A stretch of 64,000 bases of DNA from Polyangiaceae bacterium (lineage in GTDB: Bacteria; Myxococcota_A; Polyangia; Polyangiales; Polyangiaceae): contig JANXOF010000065.1 of NCBI GenBank assembly GCA_025353725.1, positions 124,001-188,000 on the forward strand. The letters run 5' to 3'. How positions within the stretch are numbered: position 1 is the stretch's first letter; every line of letters begins with the position of its first letter. Positions 16,286 through 24,252 of the stretch are shown piece after piece. The position numbers were made by a program, and so were the translations under genes. The notes under the pieces are model-generated. The model made no database searches and was not told the DNA's origin. It saw nothing but the letters and a program-made list of their open reading frames with translations.

Positions 16286-16667
16286 TCAGACCCGGTGCAC
16301 GCGCGTGTTGGGAAAGCGCACGTCGCGTAGTCGTAAAAGGTCGTCCTCGTCGGAGGTGTACACAACGTCGCCCCGAAGAGGGGCCGAGACCATGACCATT
16401 ACGTCGACCACGGTGGCGAAAGGCACCGCGGCGAGAGCTTCGCCCGTGAGCTTGGCGAGGCGTTCGCTCAACGGCTCTACGTCGCACATCGTGAGAATCA
16501 GGGCGGCTCGGTGCGAGCCATTCCCGGACGCGCCACCACTCGGCGACGACGCTCGCGGGCACCGTCATGACGACGCGGTACATCGTCGCCTGGTGAATGA
16601 CCTTTGCCATTCGGGGGCTGCGTCGTTCAAGTGCGACAAGCGCGCCGGTGTCGAGCGTAATCCCCAC
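16286..16667 (-). pseudogene. Frameshifted PIN-domain toxin (VapC-like)
   Basis: From GTG at 16667 the frame encodes VGITLDTGALVALERRS and VMTVPASVVAEWWRVREWLA, the N-terminal half of a PIN nuclease with its first catalytic Asp and the conserved Glu. After about 16525 the PIN sequence continues in another frame: RAALILTMCDVEPLSERLAK, GEALAAVPFATVVDVMVMVS and GDVVYTSDEDDLLRLRDV, ending at 16286. One indel therefore separates the two halves. The start overlaps the stop of the antitoxin frame by one base (TAGTG). Confidence 0.8.
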
Positions 16668-17083
16668 TACCGCTTCGCCGCCGGCTTGCTGGGGTACCGC
16701 GTCGACAGCTTGCCATCGACGCGTGCCAGTGCACCCTTTACATCGGGTTTTCTCACCGTAATGTCGATATGCCTGGAGTGCGTCGCACGAGTGAGCGCGG
16801 CCTTCGCCGCCGTACGCCCCAAGCGAGCAAGCTTCTCGTCGAACGCGGCGTGCGGGCCGGTCTCTCACTCCGCGCGAATCGCTTCGGCTTCCTCAGGTGT
16901 GGGCACACCCTCGTAACCCGTCTCTTCGAGAAGTTGTCGCCGCGACTCCATTTGACGCTCGAAACGCAAGGCCTCCGTGAATAGGGCGGAGAGGCTCACA
17001 CCAGTCTTTTCACTACGCTGCTTCGCCCACCGAAGAAGGTCCTTGTCAGGGACGGAGATGCTCACTTTCGCCGCGCTCGACAT
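16667..17083 (-). pseudogene. Antitoxin of a decayed PIN module with an in-frame TGA
   Basis: ATG at 17083, preceded by GAGGTAGGAACG, encodes AKVSISVPDKDLLRWAKQRS and TGVSLSALFTEALRFERQME, a ribbon-helix-helix antitoxin. It stops at TGA (16865-16867) after EEAEAIRAE. The same frame then stays open for 65 more codons, rich in Lys/Arg, to a TAG at 16667-16669 that overlaps the toxin GTG. That junction suggests the original antitoxin ended there and that TGA replaced a Trp codon. Alternatively the 72-residue protein is complete and the rest is chance. Confidence 0.6.
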
Positions 17084-17154
17084 CGTTCCTACCTCGGTTA
17101 GGAGCCGTGACATGACGAGCACGGTCAAGCAAGCTCGCTCTCCCGGTTGCCGAA

Positions 17155-18144
17155 TCACGTCACATGAGGGGCCCGCTTCGCTTTGCCCACGGCTACGCGC
17201 TCGAAGCAGGCGGATTCTACCTTTTGCTTTTTGCGGATGAGCGCGCTCGAGAGAATGAACCGCGACGTTACCGGATCGTGGTAGCCACTCGCATCCGTCA
17301 GCGTTGCATCATGCACGCGATGGTAACTAATGACACGGCGCATGAGTAAATCGCGCGCCCACTTTCCGATGAGCGACGCTAAGCCGATGATGAGATGCGT
17401 ATCGTCGCCGTCGCGCACGAACGCAAGGCGCCCCACGCCAGGAACAGAGTATTCGCTTCGTGCTCGGCTCTCGAGCAAAACGGCGTGTAAGTAGCCCGCG
17501 AGAGGCCCAAAGTGACCGCCGTAGAAGTTGAACCCCCCGACCTTCCCGCAAAGTGCGTAAACCTCGTCGCCCGCCTCCTTGCGTGCCGCAAGCGTTAGCC
17601 GCTCCATCGTGTGAAGGTCGACATGAAAGCGCGAGAGTCCTCGGCTTGCGGCCTCGTTCAAGCGCTTCGTGCACACGATGGCCACGCGCCCGCTTCGTAT
17701 ACGCACGCCTCGTGCCTCGAGCCGGTCGAGATCGTTCAAGCATGTCGCTACGGCGTCGTCGCCCGACGCGAACGTTTCATGAGCCGTATTCCAACATAGG
17801 TCCACGTGATGCGACGGGCAGGGGGCTTCCAGGTCTCGTTGGGGGTCGAGCGCGAGCGCCCCGAGCAACTCGGCCGGGGTACGCGCGACAACGCCCGCGC
17901 GAGCCGCGAGCGCACGTGCCCACGCCTCGCCGAGAGCGCTGTTGCCGAAAGCGACGAGCTTTTTAGAGTCGCCGATCCGCGCGGCGACAGATCCCTTGGG
18001 GCGCGACGCGACAAGCCTCGCCCCGGCCTCGTCGACCTGAGCGAGAACGGCCGTGACGACGAGCGGACCGAGCCGCGGGCCCATGCCGTTCTCGTCGATA
18101 CCTACGTAGTACGGCGAGCTCCACGACGACTGCGCCTTGCTCAC
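17155..18144 (-). CDS. RNase HII-superfamily protein, divergent
   Basis: A 329-residue protein that opens like an RNase HII: YYVGIDENGMGPRLGPLVV has the catalytic DE(x)G motif (Asp17, Glu18), followed by RIGDSKKL with Asp59 of the GDSK motif. Later segments SLIGKWARDLLMRR and DASGYHDPVTSRFI resemble the asiiAKxxRD and DxGYGT regions of the family. The protein is longer than usual (about 200 residues) because of a middle insertion (about 95-215), and the motif reads GMGP instead of GRGP. It may cut RNA in RNA-DNA hybrids or have another nucleic acid task. Its ATG overlaps the upstream coiled-coil gene stop (ATGA). Confidence 0.7.
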   Translation of the reverse strand: MSKAQSSWSSPYYVGIDENGMGPRLGPLVVTAVLAQVDEAGARLVASRPKGSVAARIGDSKKLVAFGNSALGEAWARALAARAGVVARTPAELLGALALDPQRDLEAPCPSHHVDLCWNTAHETFASGDDAVATCLNDLDRLEARGVRIRSGRVAIVCTKRLNEAASRGLSRFHVDLHTMERLTLAARKEAGDEVYALCGKVGGFNFYGGHFGPLAGYLHAVLLESRARSEYSVPGVGRLAFVRDGDDTHLIIGLASLIGKWARDLLMRRVISYHRVHDATLTDASGYHDPVTSRFILSSALIRKKQKVESACFERVAVGKAKRAPHVT

Positions 18145-18860
18145 TTCGGAGCGACGAGCTTCGGGGATTGCTCCACCACCCGCGCGACGGCCTCCTGGCC
18201 GAAAAATTCGAGAACCGTTTGCACGCGAAGCTTTTGCTCGTTTGAGGCTTTGACGACACCTTGCTGCGTTTTGAGTTGAAGCTCCATGAGCTTTTTGATT
18301 TCGGCTATCTGCGACGACAGTTTGTCGATTTGCGTATTCGCGTCGATGAGAACGCTTTGCGTCTGGCGCTCGGCATGTTGGATATACGCCTCGAGCGCCT
18401 GAATCTCTTCGGCCGCGGTCTCGATAATCGCGTCAATCGGAATGCCAAATGCCCGGAGCGACGCCTCGACAATCTGTTTTCGCGTCTCTTTTGGTGTCTC
18501 ACCCGGGAGCGATTGCAAGAGTGAGAGCGTCCGATCGACGCGACCTTGGGCTTCGCTGCTGATTTGAGCCGATTGAAAGACCTGTTCGAACACGCGCGCG
18601 TCGGTCGGCGCGCCGGCGGCGACCGGAGGTAACGTTCCGGCCAGGCGCAGCGACGGTGGGGCGTGAGCGTCCGGCACCGGAGGCGGCGGTTTCCGTGTCG
18701 TCTGCGGCGCAACGCGTGGCCGTGGTGGCGCTTCGGCCGCTTCGCTCTCTAGCCCACGCTCGTCGTCGTGGTCCTCCTTGGCGCCTTCGCTCTCGTCGTC
18801 GTCGCCCTCGCGAACTACGAACCAGCCGAGCACAGTATCTCCGAGGTTCTTCTTCGTCAC
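18141..18860 (-). CDS. Coiled-coil protein of unknown function
   Basis: A 239-residue protein. The first 25 residues (GTG, TKKNLGDTVLGWFVVREGDD) are conserved-looking, followed by an acidic stretch and a Pro-rich linker, and from about residue 95 onward a long helical region with heptad pattern (IIETAAEEIQALEAYIQHAE, IDKLSSQIAEIKKLMELQLK). No signal peptide is present. GTG at 18860 is chosen because GGAGG lies just upstream; it is divergent from the next gene with 31 nt between starts. The stop overlaps the RNase HII-like start, suggesting co-translation. Function is unknown. Confidence 0.7.
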   Translation of the reverse strand: MTKKNLGDTVLGWFVVREGDDDESEGAKEDHDDERGLESEAAEAPPRPRVAPQTTRKPPPPVPDAHAPPSLRLAGTLPPVAAGAPTDARVFEQVFQSAQISSEAQGRVDRTLSLLQSLPGETPKETRKQIVEASLRAFGIPIDAIIETAAEEIQALEAYIQHAERQTQSVLIDANTQIDKLSSQIAEIKKLMELQLKTQQGVVKASNEQKLRVQTVLEFFGQEAVARVVEQSPKLVAPK

Positions 18861-18891
18861 ACCGACCTCCGTAAGGCCATCGTATGCTTGA

Positions 18892-19743
18892 GTGGTGAGT
18901 GGAAGCGCCAAAAAACGAGGTTCGTCCGAAGACCCGCCCTACGCGCGCTACGCGTTCCTAAACCCGTATAACCTCTCGTTGCTGATGGGCGCCGGCGCCA
19001 CCGCGGCCGCCACGGGCCATTGGTGGATCGCCGTCTGCGCGGGCGCGACCGAAGCGGTCTGGATGCTCTTTGCGCCTGACTCGGAGCTCCTTCGCCGCAC
19101 GTGGTTCGACGCGAAATGGGCGGAGTCAAAAACGTACGACGCCGAGCGCCGGCGCGAGCTCAAGTTCAGGACGCTTCTTCCGAACGATCAGCAGCGCGCG
19201 TTTCAGCTTCGGGAGCAGCGTACGCGCATCTATCAACTCGCTCAGGACAATCCGTCACTTACCGTCGAGCTCCTCGAGCCCGAGCTCGCAAAGCTCGACG
19301 CGCTTTACGAAGATTTTATCGACCTCGCGGCGGTGTGCGGGCGCTCCGAGAGGCACCTCGCGAGCTTTGACGTGCCTTCGATGCAAAAGAGCTGGAAGTA
19401 CTACGAAAGTCAGAAAAAGACGTTTCCAGCAAGCGATCAGCGCCACGAGGTCGCTTCGAAGAACCTCGAAGTCATCTCCCTCCGCATGCAACGCCTCGAG
19501 CAAGTGCGTAAGAACCTTCAGACGTCGCGTGGGCAGATGGATCTCATGGAGAACAGCCTTCGACTCCTCGCCGACGAGATCGTGACCGTCGCCGATCCGT
19601 CCGAGCTCGGAGGGCGCCTCGATGAGCTCCGCATCGGCGTGCAGGCCATTCGCGAAACGTCTCAAGAGTCCGAGATGCTCTACGAGGAGATTCTGGAGCT
19701 CGACGAAGCTCCCGCGCGCGCGGACGCGTCGCGGAGACGTTAG
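18892..19743 (+). CDS. Membrane-anchored coiled-coil protein of unknown function
   Basis: A 283-residue protein with two hydrophobic segments near the N terminus (NPYNLSLLMGAGATAAATG and WWIAVCAGATEAVWMLF, residues about 24-62) followed by a long charged helical domain (LEPELAKLDALYEDFIDLAA, MQRLEQVRKNLQTSRGQMDL). The layout is a membrane anchor with a cytosolic coiled coil. The GTG start lies 31 nt from the divergent coiled-coil gene, so the two probably share one promoter region. It converges with the ABC transporter operon. No family is recognised. Confidence 0.65.
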   Translation: MVSGSAKKRGSSEDPPYARYAFLNPYNLSLLMGAGATAAATGHWWIAVCAGATEAVWMLFAPDSELLRRTWFDAKWAESKTYDAERRRELKFRTLLPNDQQRAFQLREQRTRIYQLAQDNPSLTVELLEPELAKLDALYEDFIDLAAVCGRSERHLASFDVPSMQKSWKYYESQKKTFPASDQRHEVASKNLEVISLRMQRLEQVRKNLQTSRGQMDLMENSLRLLADEIVTVADPSELGGRLDELRIGVQAIRETSQESEMLYEEILELDEAPARADASRRR

Positions 19744-19749
19744 GAAGGC

Positions 19750-20562
19750 TCAGAGGTCGTGAAACTTCGAAGCGATCTCGTGCTCGAGCGCGACGAACTC
19801 GGGAAGTTCTTGCACGCCCGTACGCCACGCTAAGCCGCGGTCGACCATGTCGTACGTTTCGCGCACGCACGCTCCGGGAACGATCTTACCGTCTTTACGG
19901 AACCGCCCGAGCATGTGAACCGTGTCACTCACGGCGAGCGCCGCGCGGATATCGTGGGTCACCAGCACGACGGTATTCAGTTCGTCGAGGTGCGCAACCT
20001 CTTGAACGAGCTTCATGACATGGCCGAGCGCGGCCGGATCCAGTCCGCTAAATGGTTCATCCATGAGCACGAGCTGCCTCGGCCTCATGATTTGCTGCGC
20101 GATGGCCACACGCTGACGCTGACCGCCGGAGAGAAACGCCGGGTAAAACGAGGCGCGGTCCGAAAGGTTGAAGGTCTCCATCAGGAGCTTGGCGCGCGCG
20201 GCGGATTCGCCTTTGCTCATTCCCGCGATAGTCCCCGCGAGCTCGAGGTTGGCCTTTACGGTACGATGGTGAAGGAGCGGGTAATCCTGAAACACGTATC
20301 CGACGGTACCCGCGGGGAGTGCGGCACCCTTCTGCCCACGTACGGTGCCCGAGTCGGCCGCGTCGAGTCCGGCGATAATGCGGAGCAAGCGAGTCTTGCC
20401 TACGCCCGAAGGACCCAGCAGCGCGATAACCTGGCCCGTAATTTCACCCGTCCGGATTCGGTCGTGAACTTGAAACGAGATATTCTCCAACACCAAATGA
20501 CCGCCCAAGGTGAGACGCACTTTGGAGACGTCTAAAAGCACCTCGCCGTCGCTCGCACTCAT
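19750..20562 (-). CDS. ABC transporter ATP-binding protein (importer type)
   Basis: A 270-residue ATPase with Walker A GPSGVGKT, Q-loop YVFQDYPLLHH, signature LSGGQRQRVAIAQQ, Walker B LVLMDEPFSGLD and the H-loop VLVTHD, all intact. The type matches nitrate/sulfonate/taurine importers. The start is ATG 20562, whose ATGA overlaps the permease stop. It is the last gene of a three-gene operon (binding protein-OmpA fusion, permease, ATPase). The substrate is unknown. Confidence 0.9.
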   Translation of the reverse strand: MSASDGEVLLDVSKVRLTLGGHLVLENISFQVHDRIRTGEITGQVIALLGPSGVGKTRLLRIIAGLDAADSGTVRGQKGAALPAGTVGYVFQDYPLLHHRTVKANLELAGTIAGMSKGESAARAKLLMETFNLSDRASFYPAFLSGGQRQRVAIAQQIMRPRQLVLMDEPFSGLDPAALGHVMKLVQEVAHLDELNTVVLVTHDIRAALAVSDTVHMLGRFRKDGKIVPGACVRETYDMVDRGLAWRTGVQELPEFVALEHEIASKFHDL

Positions 20563-21347
20563 CGTGTGACTCGCCCGAGGTGTGCATGGGGACACAAGAG
20601 ATTCGTAAGGACTCCCATGGCGTAGTCGAGCGCAAGGCCAAGGACAAGAATGACGAAGAGAATCGCGTACACCTCGGCAAGCAGAAAGTGTCTATTCTCA
20701 TCGAGCAAAAGGGCGCCGATTCCGCCCTCTGCGCGGCTTATCCCTTCCACGGTCGTGATCATTGCCCAGCCCATCGCCACGTTTTGGCGAAGGACATCGA
20801 GCGCGCGGTCCAGCGTTCCGCGGACAACGACTTCCCAAAGAATCCGAACCTCGCCCGCTCCGAGTACACGCATGTGGTCAAATTGCACCCGTGGGATCTC
20901 AACGACGATCTGTGCCATTGAAGTCACGAAGAACGTGGCCATTCCGAACGTGAGCAGCGCCACTTTGAGCGCGTAGCCGCCGCCTGTCACGAGAGTGAAC
21001 GGAAACACGAGACCCGTGAACCCGAGAAACCGAAGCTTCGAGAGGCCCTCGACCAGTGGCCGAAAGAACGGAATCACCGTGAGGTAAGAAAGCAAAAGCG
21101 ACAACGCGACGGTGAGTGCCGTCGCGTGCGCAATGAGCCTTAGTGTCGTGAAGAGCTGCGGGCCCATCCCGCGTTCCCACCAAAGCGCGCCGAGTGCACG
21201 CCAAATGTCGCCTGGCATGGGCAGCGTTTTGAAGGGCATCGTGAGCCACACCGCGAATGTCGCCACCACCCAGAATACGACGATAAAACCCGTGGTTTTA
21301 CGGTCGAGAGTTCGATTGGGAAGGAAGGCCTCCGAGAGCTTTGCCAT
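20559..21347 (-). CDS. ABC transporter permease
   Basis: A 262-residue inner-membrane protein with about six hydrophobic segments (FIVVFWVVATFAVWLTMPF, TALTVALSLLLSYLTVIPFF, AEVYAILFVILVLGLALDYA). The EAA-type cytosolic loop, VRGTLDRALDVLRQNVAMGW, is the family coupling helix. The order binding protein, permease, ATPase on one strand is that of an importer. It begins 22 nt after the fusion gene and overlaps the ATPase gene by 4 nt. Confidence 0.88.
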   Translation of the reverse strand: MAKLSEAFLPNRTLDRKTTGFIVVFWVVATFAVWLTMPFKTLPMPGDIWRALGALWWERGMGPQLFTTLRLIAHATALTVALSLLLSYLTVIPFFRPLVEGLSKLRFLGFTGLVFPFTLVTGGGYALKVALLTFGMATFFVTSMAQIVVEIPRVQFDHMRVLGAGEVRILWEVVVRGTLDRALDVLRQNVAMGWAMITTVEGISRAEGGIGALLLDENRHFLLAEVYAILFVILVLGLALDYAMGVLTNLLCPHAHLGRVTR

Positions 21348-21369
21348 GGGGTCGTACGCGAGCCGGCGG

Positions 21370-23142
21370 CTACGTGCCGAGAACGATGACCACGCGGCGG
21401 TTCTTCGCGCGACCGTCGACGGAGGAGTTAGGCGCGACGGGTTCGGCCTGCCCGTGGGCGACGACCTTCACGCGGCCCTCAGGGAAGCTCGAGGGAGCGT
21501 TTTTTTCGAGCCAGGTCTTCACGGCAAACGCTCGGTCTTCAGACAACTTCAAGTTTGCATCGGCGGCGCCGGCGTTGTCGGTATGTCCGTGAATTTCGAC
21601 GATCGTGCCGCTCGCGACGACCAGATCGTTCAGTAGCTTTTTGAGCTCGCCAGTCGTGGCGGGACTGAACTCTGCGCTTCCCGTCGTGAACTGGATATCC
21701 CACGCCCGTCGACTCACGACGCTCGCAACTTTTTGGTCTGCCGAGAACTTCGGCATATCGGCGACTGACGTTGTTCCTTTGGCCTGTAGACTTTTCAGGT
21801 AAGACAAATCTTGGATTTGCTCAGCCGCCTGGAACGACGGAAACAGGCTTGGGTACTGCGATTTGACGACGTTGGCGAAGACCGTATAAGTCACGGCGAA
21901 CGCGTTGGTCGATCCCGGGACTAGCCCGAAGAGCTGGAGGTTGTCGGCGAGGTTATTGACCGACGAGCCGCCCAACTCGACGTCGACGCCCTTCTTGTCT
22001 TTCTGCACGACCACGCTGAAGTACTTATGCCAGTACGCGGCGTCTTTTTCTTTGTAGACGAACGCACTGACAGCTGCGGCGCGCCTTAGGGACTCGTCGC
22101 TCTTCTTGATGGCATCCCCTGCCTCGAAGAACGCCGCGAGCATGCCCTCGACGGTCGGCCGATTCGCCTCCATCCATTTCTTGTTGCCGATAATCACGTT
22201 CGGCATTTGAGAGCGGTATTCCTTCGTCGATACGATAGAAACAAGTCCGCCTTTTTGCTCCGACGCCGTCACGTCGCCGGGGGTCCACGTCACTACGCCG
22301 TCGACGCAGTGTTTTTCTTTCACGCCAGTCTTCGTGTTTTTTAGCTCGGCACAAAACCCGCTTACGTACTTTTGCGCGGCATCGACGAAGTCGCTGGCGT
22401 TTACCCAGTTGAGGGCGTCCGGGTCGTACGTCGACTCGTCGGGGTTGTTTGGAATCTTGTTATCCCCAAGCCACTTGAGAGCGATATTCCAGTCGCCGTC
22501 GCGTAACACTCCCGCGACAAGTCCACCTCGCGCGGCCTGCGGATTGGCCTTCCACGCGGCAGGGCCCATGAACTTGTCTTCACCGCGACTGTAGCCTGCA
22601 GAGCCCACGATCACGGCTTGGTAGTCGGGACCGAGCTTGCCTAATTTGTCGTTCAATCCTTTGAGAAACTGAGCCGACCCGTCGCCCATGACTGCGGTAA
22701 AGTGCGCGCCGTCTTTCGGCTGCGCTTGGCCTTTTTTCAGGCCTTCGCCGAACGCGACGAGCAGGCTTTGGAGTGTGTCGTTGTTGTCTTCGCGTACGAG
22801 CTTCAGGTTGACGCCGTGAGCGCACGCCATACTGCCCGCGACGGCTTGCTTTCCGCCGGCGGCGAGCATCATCCCCATCTGCGCGTTCCACGCCCAGTGA
22901 TAGAAGCGCACCTCGGGAAGATTCGCGCATCCCGCAGGCGCGTCGGTAATGGTCGGAAACCCGGCGCCCGCGCCCTCGTCGGGGAGCTTCGCGACGGGCG
23001 GAACGTTCGATGACAGCTGCGGCGCCGTGGGCGCAATTTTGCCAAAGAGCCCAGGATTGAGAGCGAGAATGCTGCCGGCGGCACCCACGACGACGACAGC
23101 GATGAAGACTTTTGCAGTGAGTGTCAGTCGAAAACGCGCCAA
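21370..23142 (-). CDS. ABC substrate-binding protein fused to a C-terminal OmpA-like domain
   Basis: A 590-residue protein with three parts. Residues 9-30 form a hydrophobic anchor with no clear cleavage site. Residues about 75-460 resemble a periplasmic binding protein of the NMT1/ABC type (VRFYHWAWNAQMGMMLAAGG, VKSQYPSLFPSFQAAEQIQD). Residues about 470-590 are an OmpA-like domain with VEIHGHTDNAGAADANLKLS and EDRAFAVKTWL, including the conserved Asp and Arg that bind peptidoglycan. The TTG start at 23142 is supported by GGAG 7 nt upstream. The fusion would tether a solute receptor to the cell wall, inferred. Solute is unknown. Confidence 0.85.
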   Translation of the reverse strand: MARFRLTLTAKVFIAVVVVGAAGSILALNPGLFGKIAPTAPQLSSNVPPVAKLPDEGAGAGFPTITDAPAGCANLPEVRFYHWAWNAQMGMMLAAGGKQAVAGSMACAHGVNLKLVREDNNDTLQSLLVAFGEGLKKGQAQPKDGAHFTAVMGDGSAQFLKGLNDKLGKLGPDYQAVIVGSAGYSRGEDKFMGPAAWKANPQAARGGLVAGVLRDGDWNIALKWLGDNKIPNNPDESTYDPDALNWVNASDFVDAAQKYVSGFCAELKNTKTGVKEKHCVDGVVTWTPGDVTASEQKGGLVSIVSTKEYRSQMPNVIIGNKKWMEANRPTVEGMLAAFFEAGDAIKKSDESLRRAAAVSAFVYKEKDAAYWHKYFSVVVQKDKKGVDVELGGSSVNNLADNLQLFGLVPGSTNAFAVTYTVFANVVKSQYPSLFPSFQAAEQIQDLSYLKSLQAKGTTSVADMPKFSADQKVASVVSRRAWDIQFTTGSAEFSPATTGELKKLLNDLVVASGTIVEIHGHTDNAGAADANLKLSEDRAFAVKTWLEKNAPSSFPEGRVKVVAHGQAEPVAPNSSVDGRAKNRRVVIVLGT

Positions 23143-23347
23143 TCGCTTACTCCGTTCGTTCGTTCGCGGGGTCCGGGCAGACGAAAACGAGCTGAGGCTA
23201 TCTTTACGACTCGATATCGGTCAACGACGGCTCGCCACACGGCCTTCTTTGTCGTGCTCCTCGCGTTCCGCGCGTCGATGCGTAGCCCGAGGAGCCTTTA
23301 CGTGGCTCCTGTCGGTTTGAACATGCGGGTCGATGTCGCCATCGCAT

Positions 23348-23368
23348 GGGGGCGCCAGCCCCCCTTTT
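23348..23368 (+). terminator. GC-rich hairpin with T run in the dksA upstream region
   Basis: GGGGGC pairs with GCCCCC across GCCA and is followed by CTTTT. It resembles an intrinsic terminator, but no plus-strand gene ends just before it; the divergent ABC operon starts at 23142. It may be an interspersed palindrome or attenuate a transcript leading into dksA. A weak promoter match TTGACC lies at 23400-23405 with no strong -10. The rest of 23143-23506 shows nothing else I can support. Confidence 0.35.
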
Positions 23369-23506
23369 GGGGCGAATGCAAAACTTCCGCTTTCCGGCGT
23401 TGACCTAAAGGGGCGCGATGTTTAAGGTCCTCCGCCCGAACGAAGGTAGTTACGCTCTTGGGCGGCAAAGCTCTCGAGTTACGAAGAAGGCGGACGAGGC
23501 AGTCGA

Positions 23507-23869
23507 ATGAACAAGGTTCAGCTCAAGAAGTTCAAGACGCTGCTCACCGAGAAGCGCGACGAGATCGTAAAGAAGGCGAAGCAGACCCTCGAAGAGGACA
23601 TGGCGCTCGACTCCAATGACCTCCCCGACGAAATGGACCTCGCGTCGAGCGAGTACCTCCAATCGTTCACGTTCCGGCTTCGCGGTCGCGAGAAGGGCTT
23701 CCTCGACAAGATCGAAAAGGCGCTTCGTCAGATTGAGGATGGCACGTTCGGAACGTGCGAGGAGTGCAGCGAAGAAATCTCGGTCAAGCGCCTCGAGGCA
23801 CGCCCGGAAACGACGCTCTGCATCCGTTGCAAAGAGGACCAAGAGCGCATGGAGAAGGATTACACCTAG
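23507..23869 (+). CDS. dksA: RNA polymerase-binding protein DksA/TraR family
   Basis: A 120-residue regulator that binds the RNA polymerase secondary channel and, with ppGpp, adjusts rRNA and amino-acid promoters. A long N-terminal coiled coil (FKTLLTEKRDEIVKKAKQTL) is followed by LPDEMDLASSEY with the acidic tip, then a four-cysteine zinc finger Cys84, Cys87, Cys105, Cys108 (GTCEECSEEI, LCIRCKEDQ). The length is normal for the short DksA type. ATG start. A strong hairpin follows 16 nt after the stop. Confidence 0.92.
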   Translation: MNKVQLKKFKTLLTEKRDEIVKKAKQTLEEDMALDSNDLPDEMDLASSEYLQSFTFRLRGREKGFLDKIEKALRQIEDGTFGTCEECSEEISVKRLEARPETTLCIRCKEDQERMEKDYT

Positions 23870-23885
23870 GCTGCAAGCAAACCCG

Positions 23886-23914
23886 TTGTGCGCCCCGTAT
23901 GGCTTGGCGCACAA
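23886..23914 (+). terminator. Intrinsic terminator-like hairpin after dksA
   Basis: A perfect 9-bp stem TTGTGCGCC/GGCGCACAA with an 11-nt loop starts 16 nt after the dksA stop. Flanking CCC and GGG could extend the stem. No T run follows. The gene position and stem strength support a terminator for dksA. Confidence 0.6.
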
Positions 23915-24252
23915 GGGGCCGCACTCGCTGACCCTCCCGTGGCTTGAGTTACGCGCATAGTAAATTAGTCCTACGTCCGAAGAGCCAGGCGGGGGCCCAG
24001 CGTGGAGGTAACGCCGGCCTCGAGCGCTCCAGTCGAGCGCTCCAGTCGAGCGCTCGAACAGAGCGAAGCACGCGGCGCCTGAGGGAGACGCACGCCAACA
24101 CGCGACGGTGGGCCACGCGATGCCACGAGCCGAGCGCCCTACGTAGTTCCGCGTATGGCGCGCGCATGGCTAGGCGTGGTCCCCTAGCGAGAGGTGATTA
24201 AGATGAAACGGAGCATTATTAAGCTTACCACTCCGGCCGAAAGCTGTTCAAC
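23915..24252. repeat. Intergenic region with a 13-bp direct repeat
   Basis: The stretch between the dksA hairpin and the uvrA end holds cgagcgctccagt repeated at 24021-24033 and 24034-24046 with a third partial copy to about 24056. I see no supportable gene; the open frames have Arg/Ser-rich shadow composition. uvrA converges from the right. Confidence 0.5.

Noticed and set aside
15738-16916. 392-codon plus-strand frame
   Set aside because: Composition is Arg/Ser/Ala-rich shadow type and it overlaps the better supported minus-strand PIN toxin.
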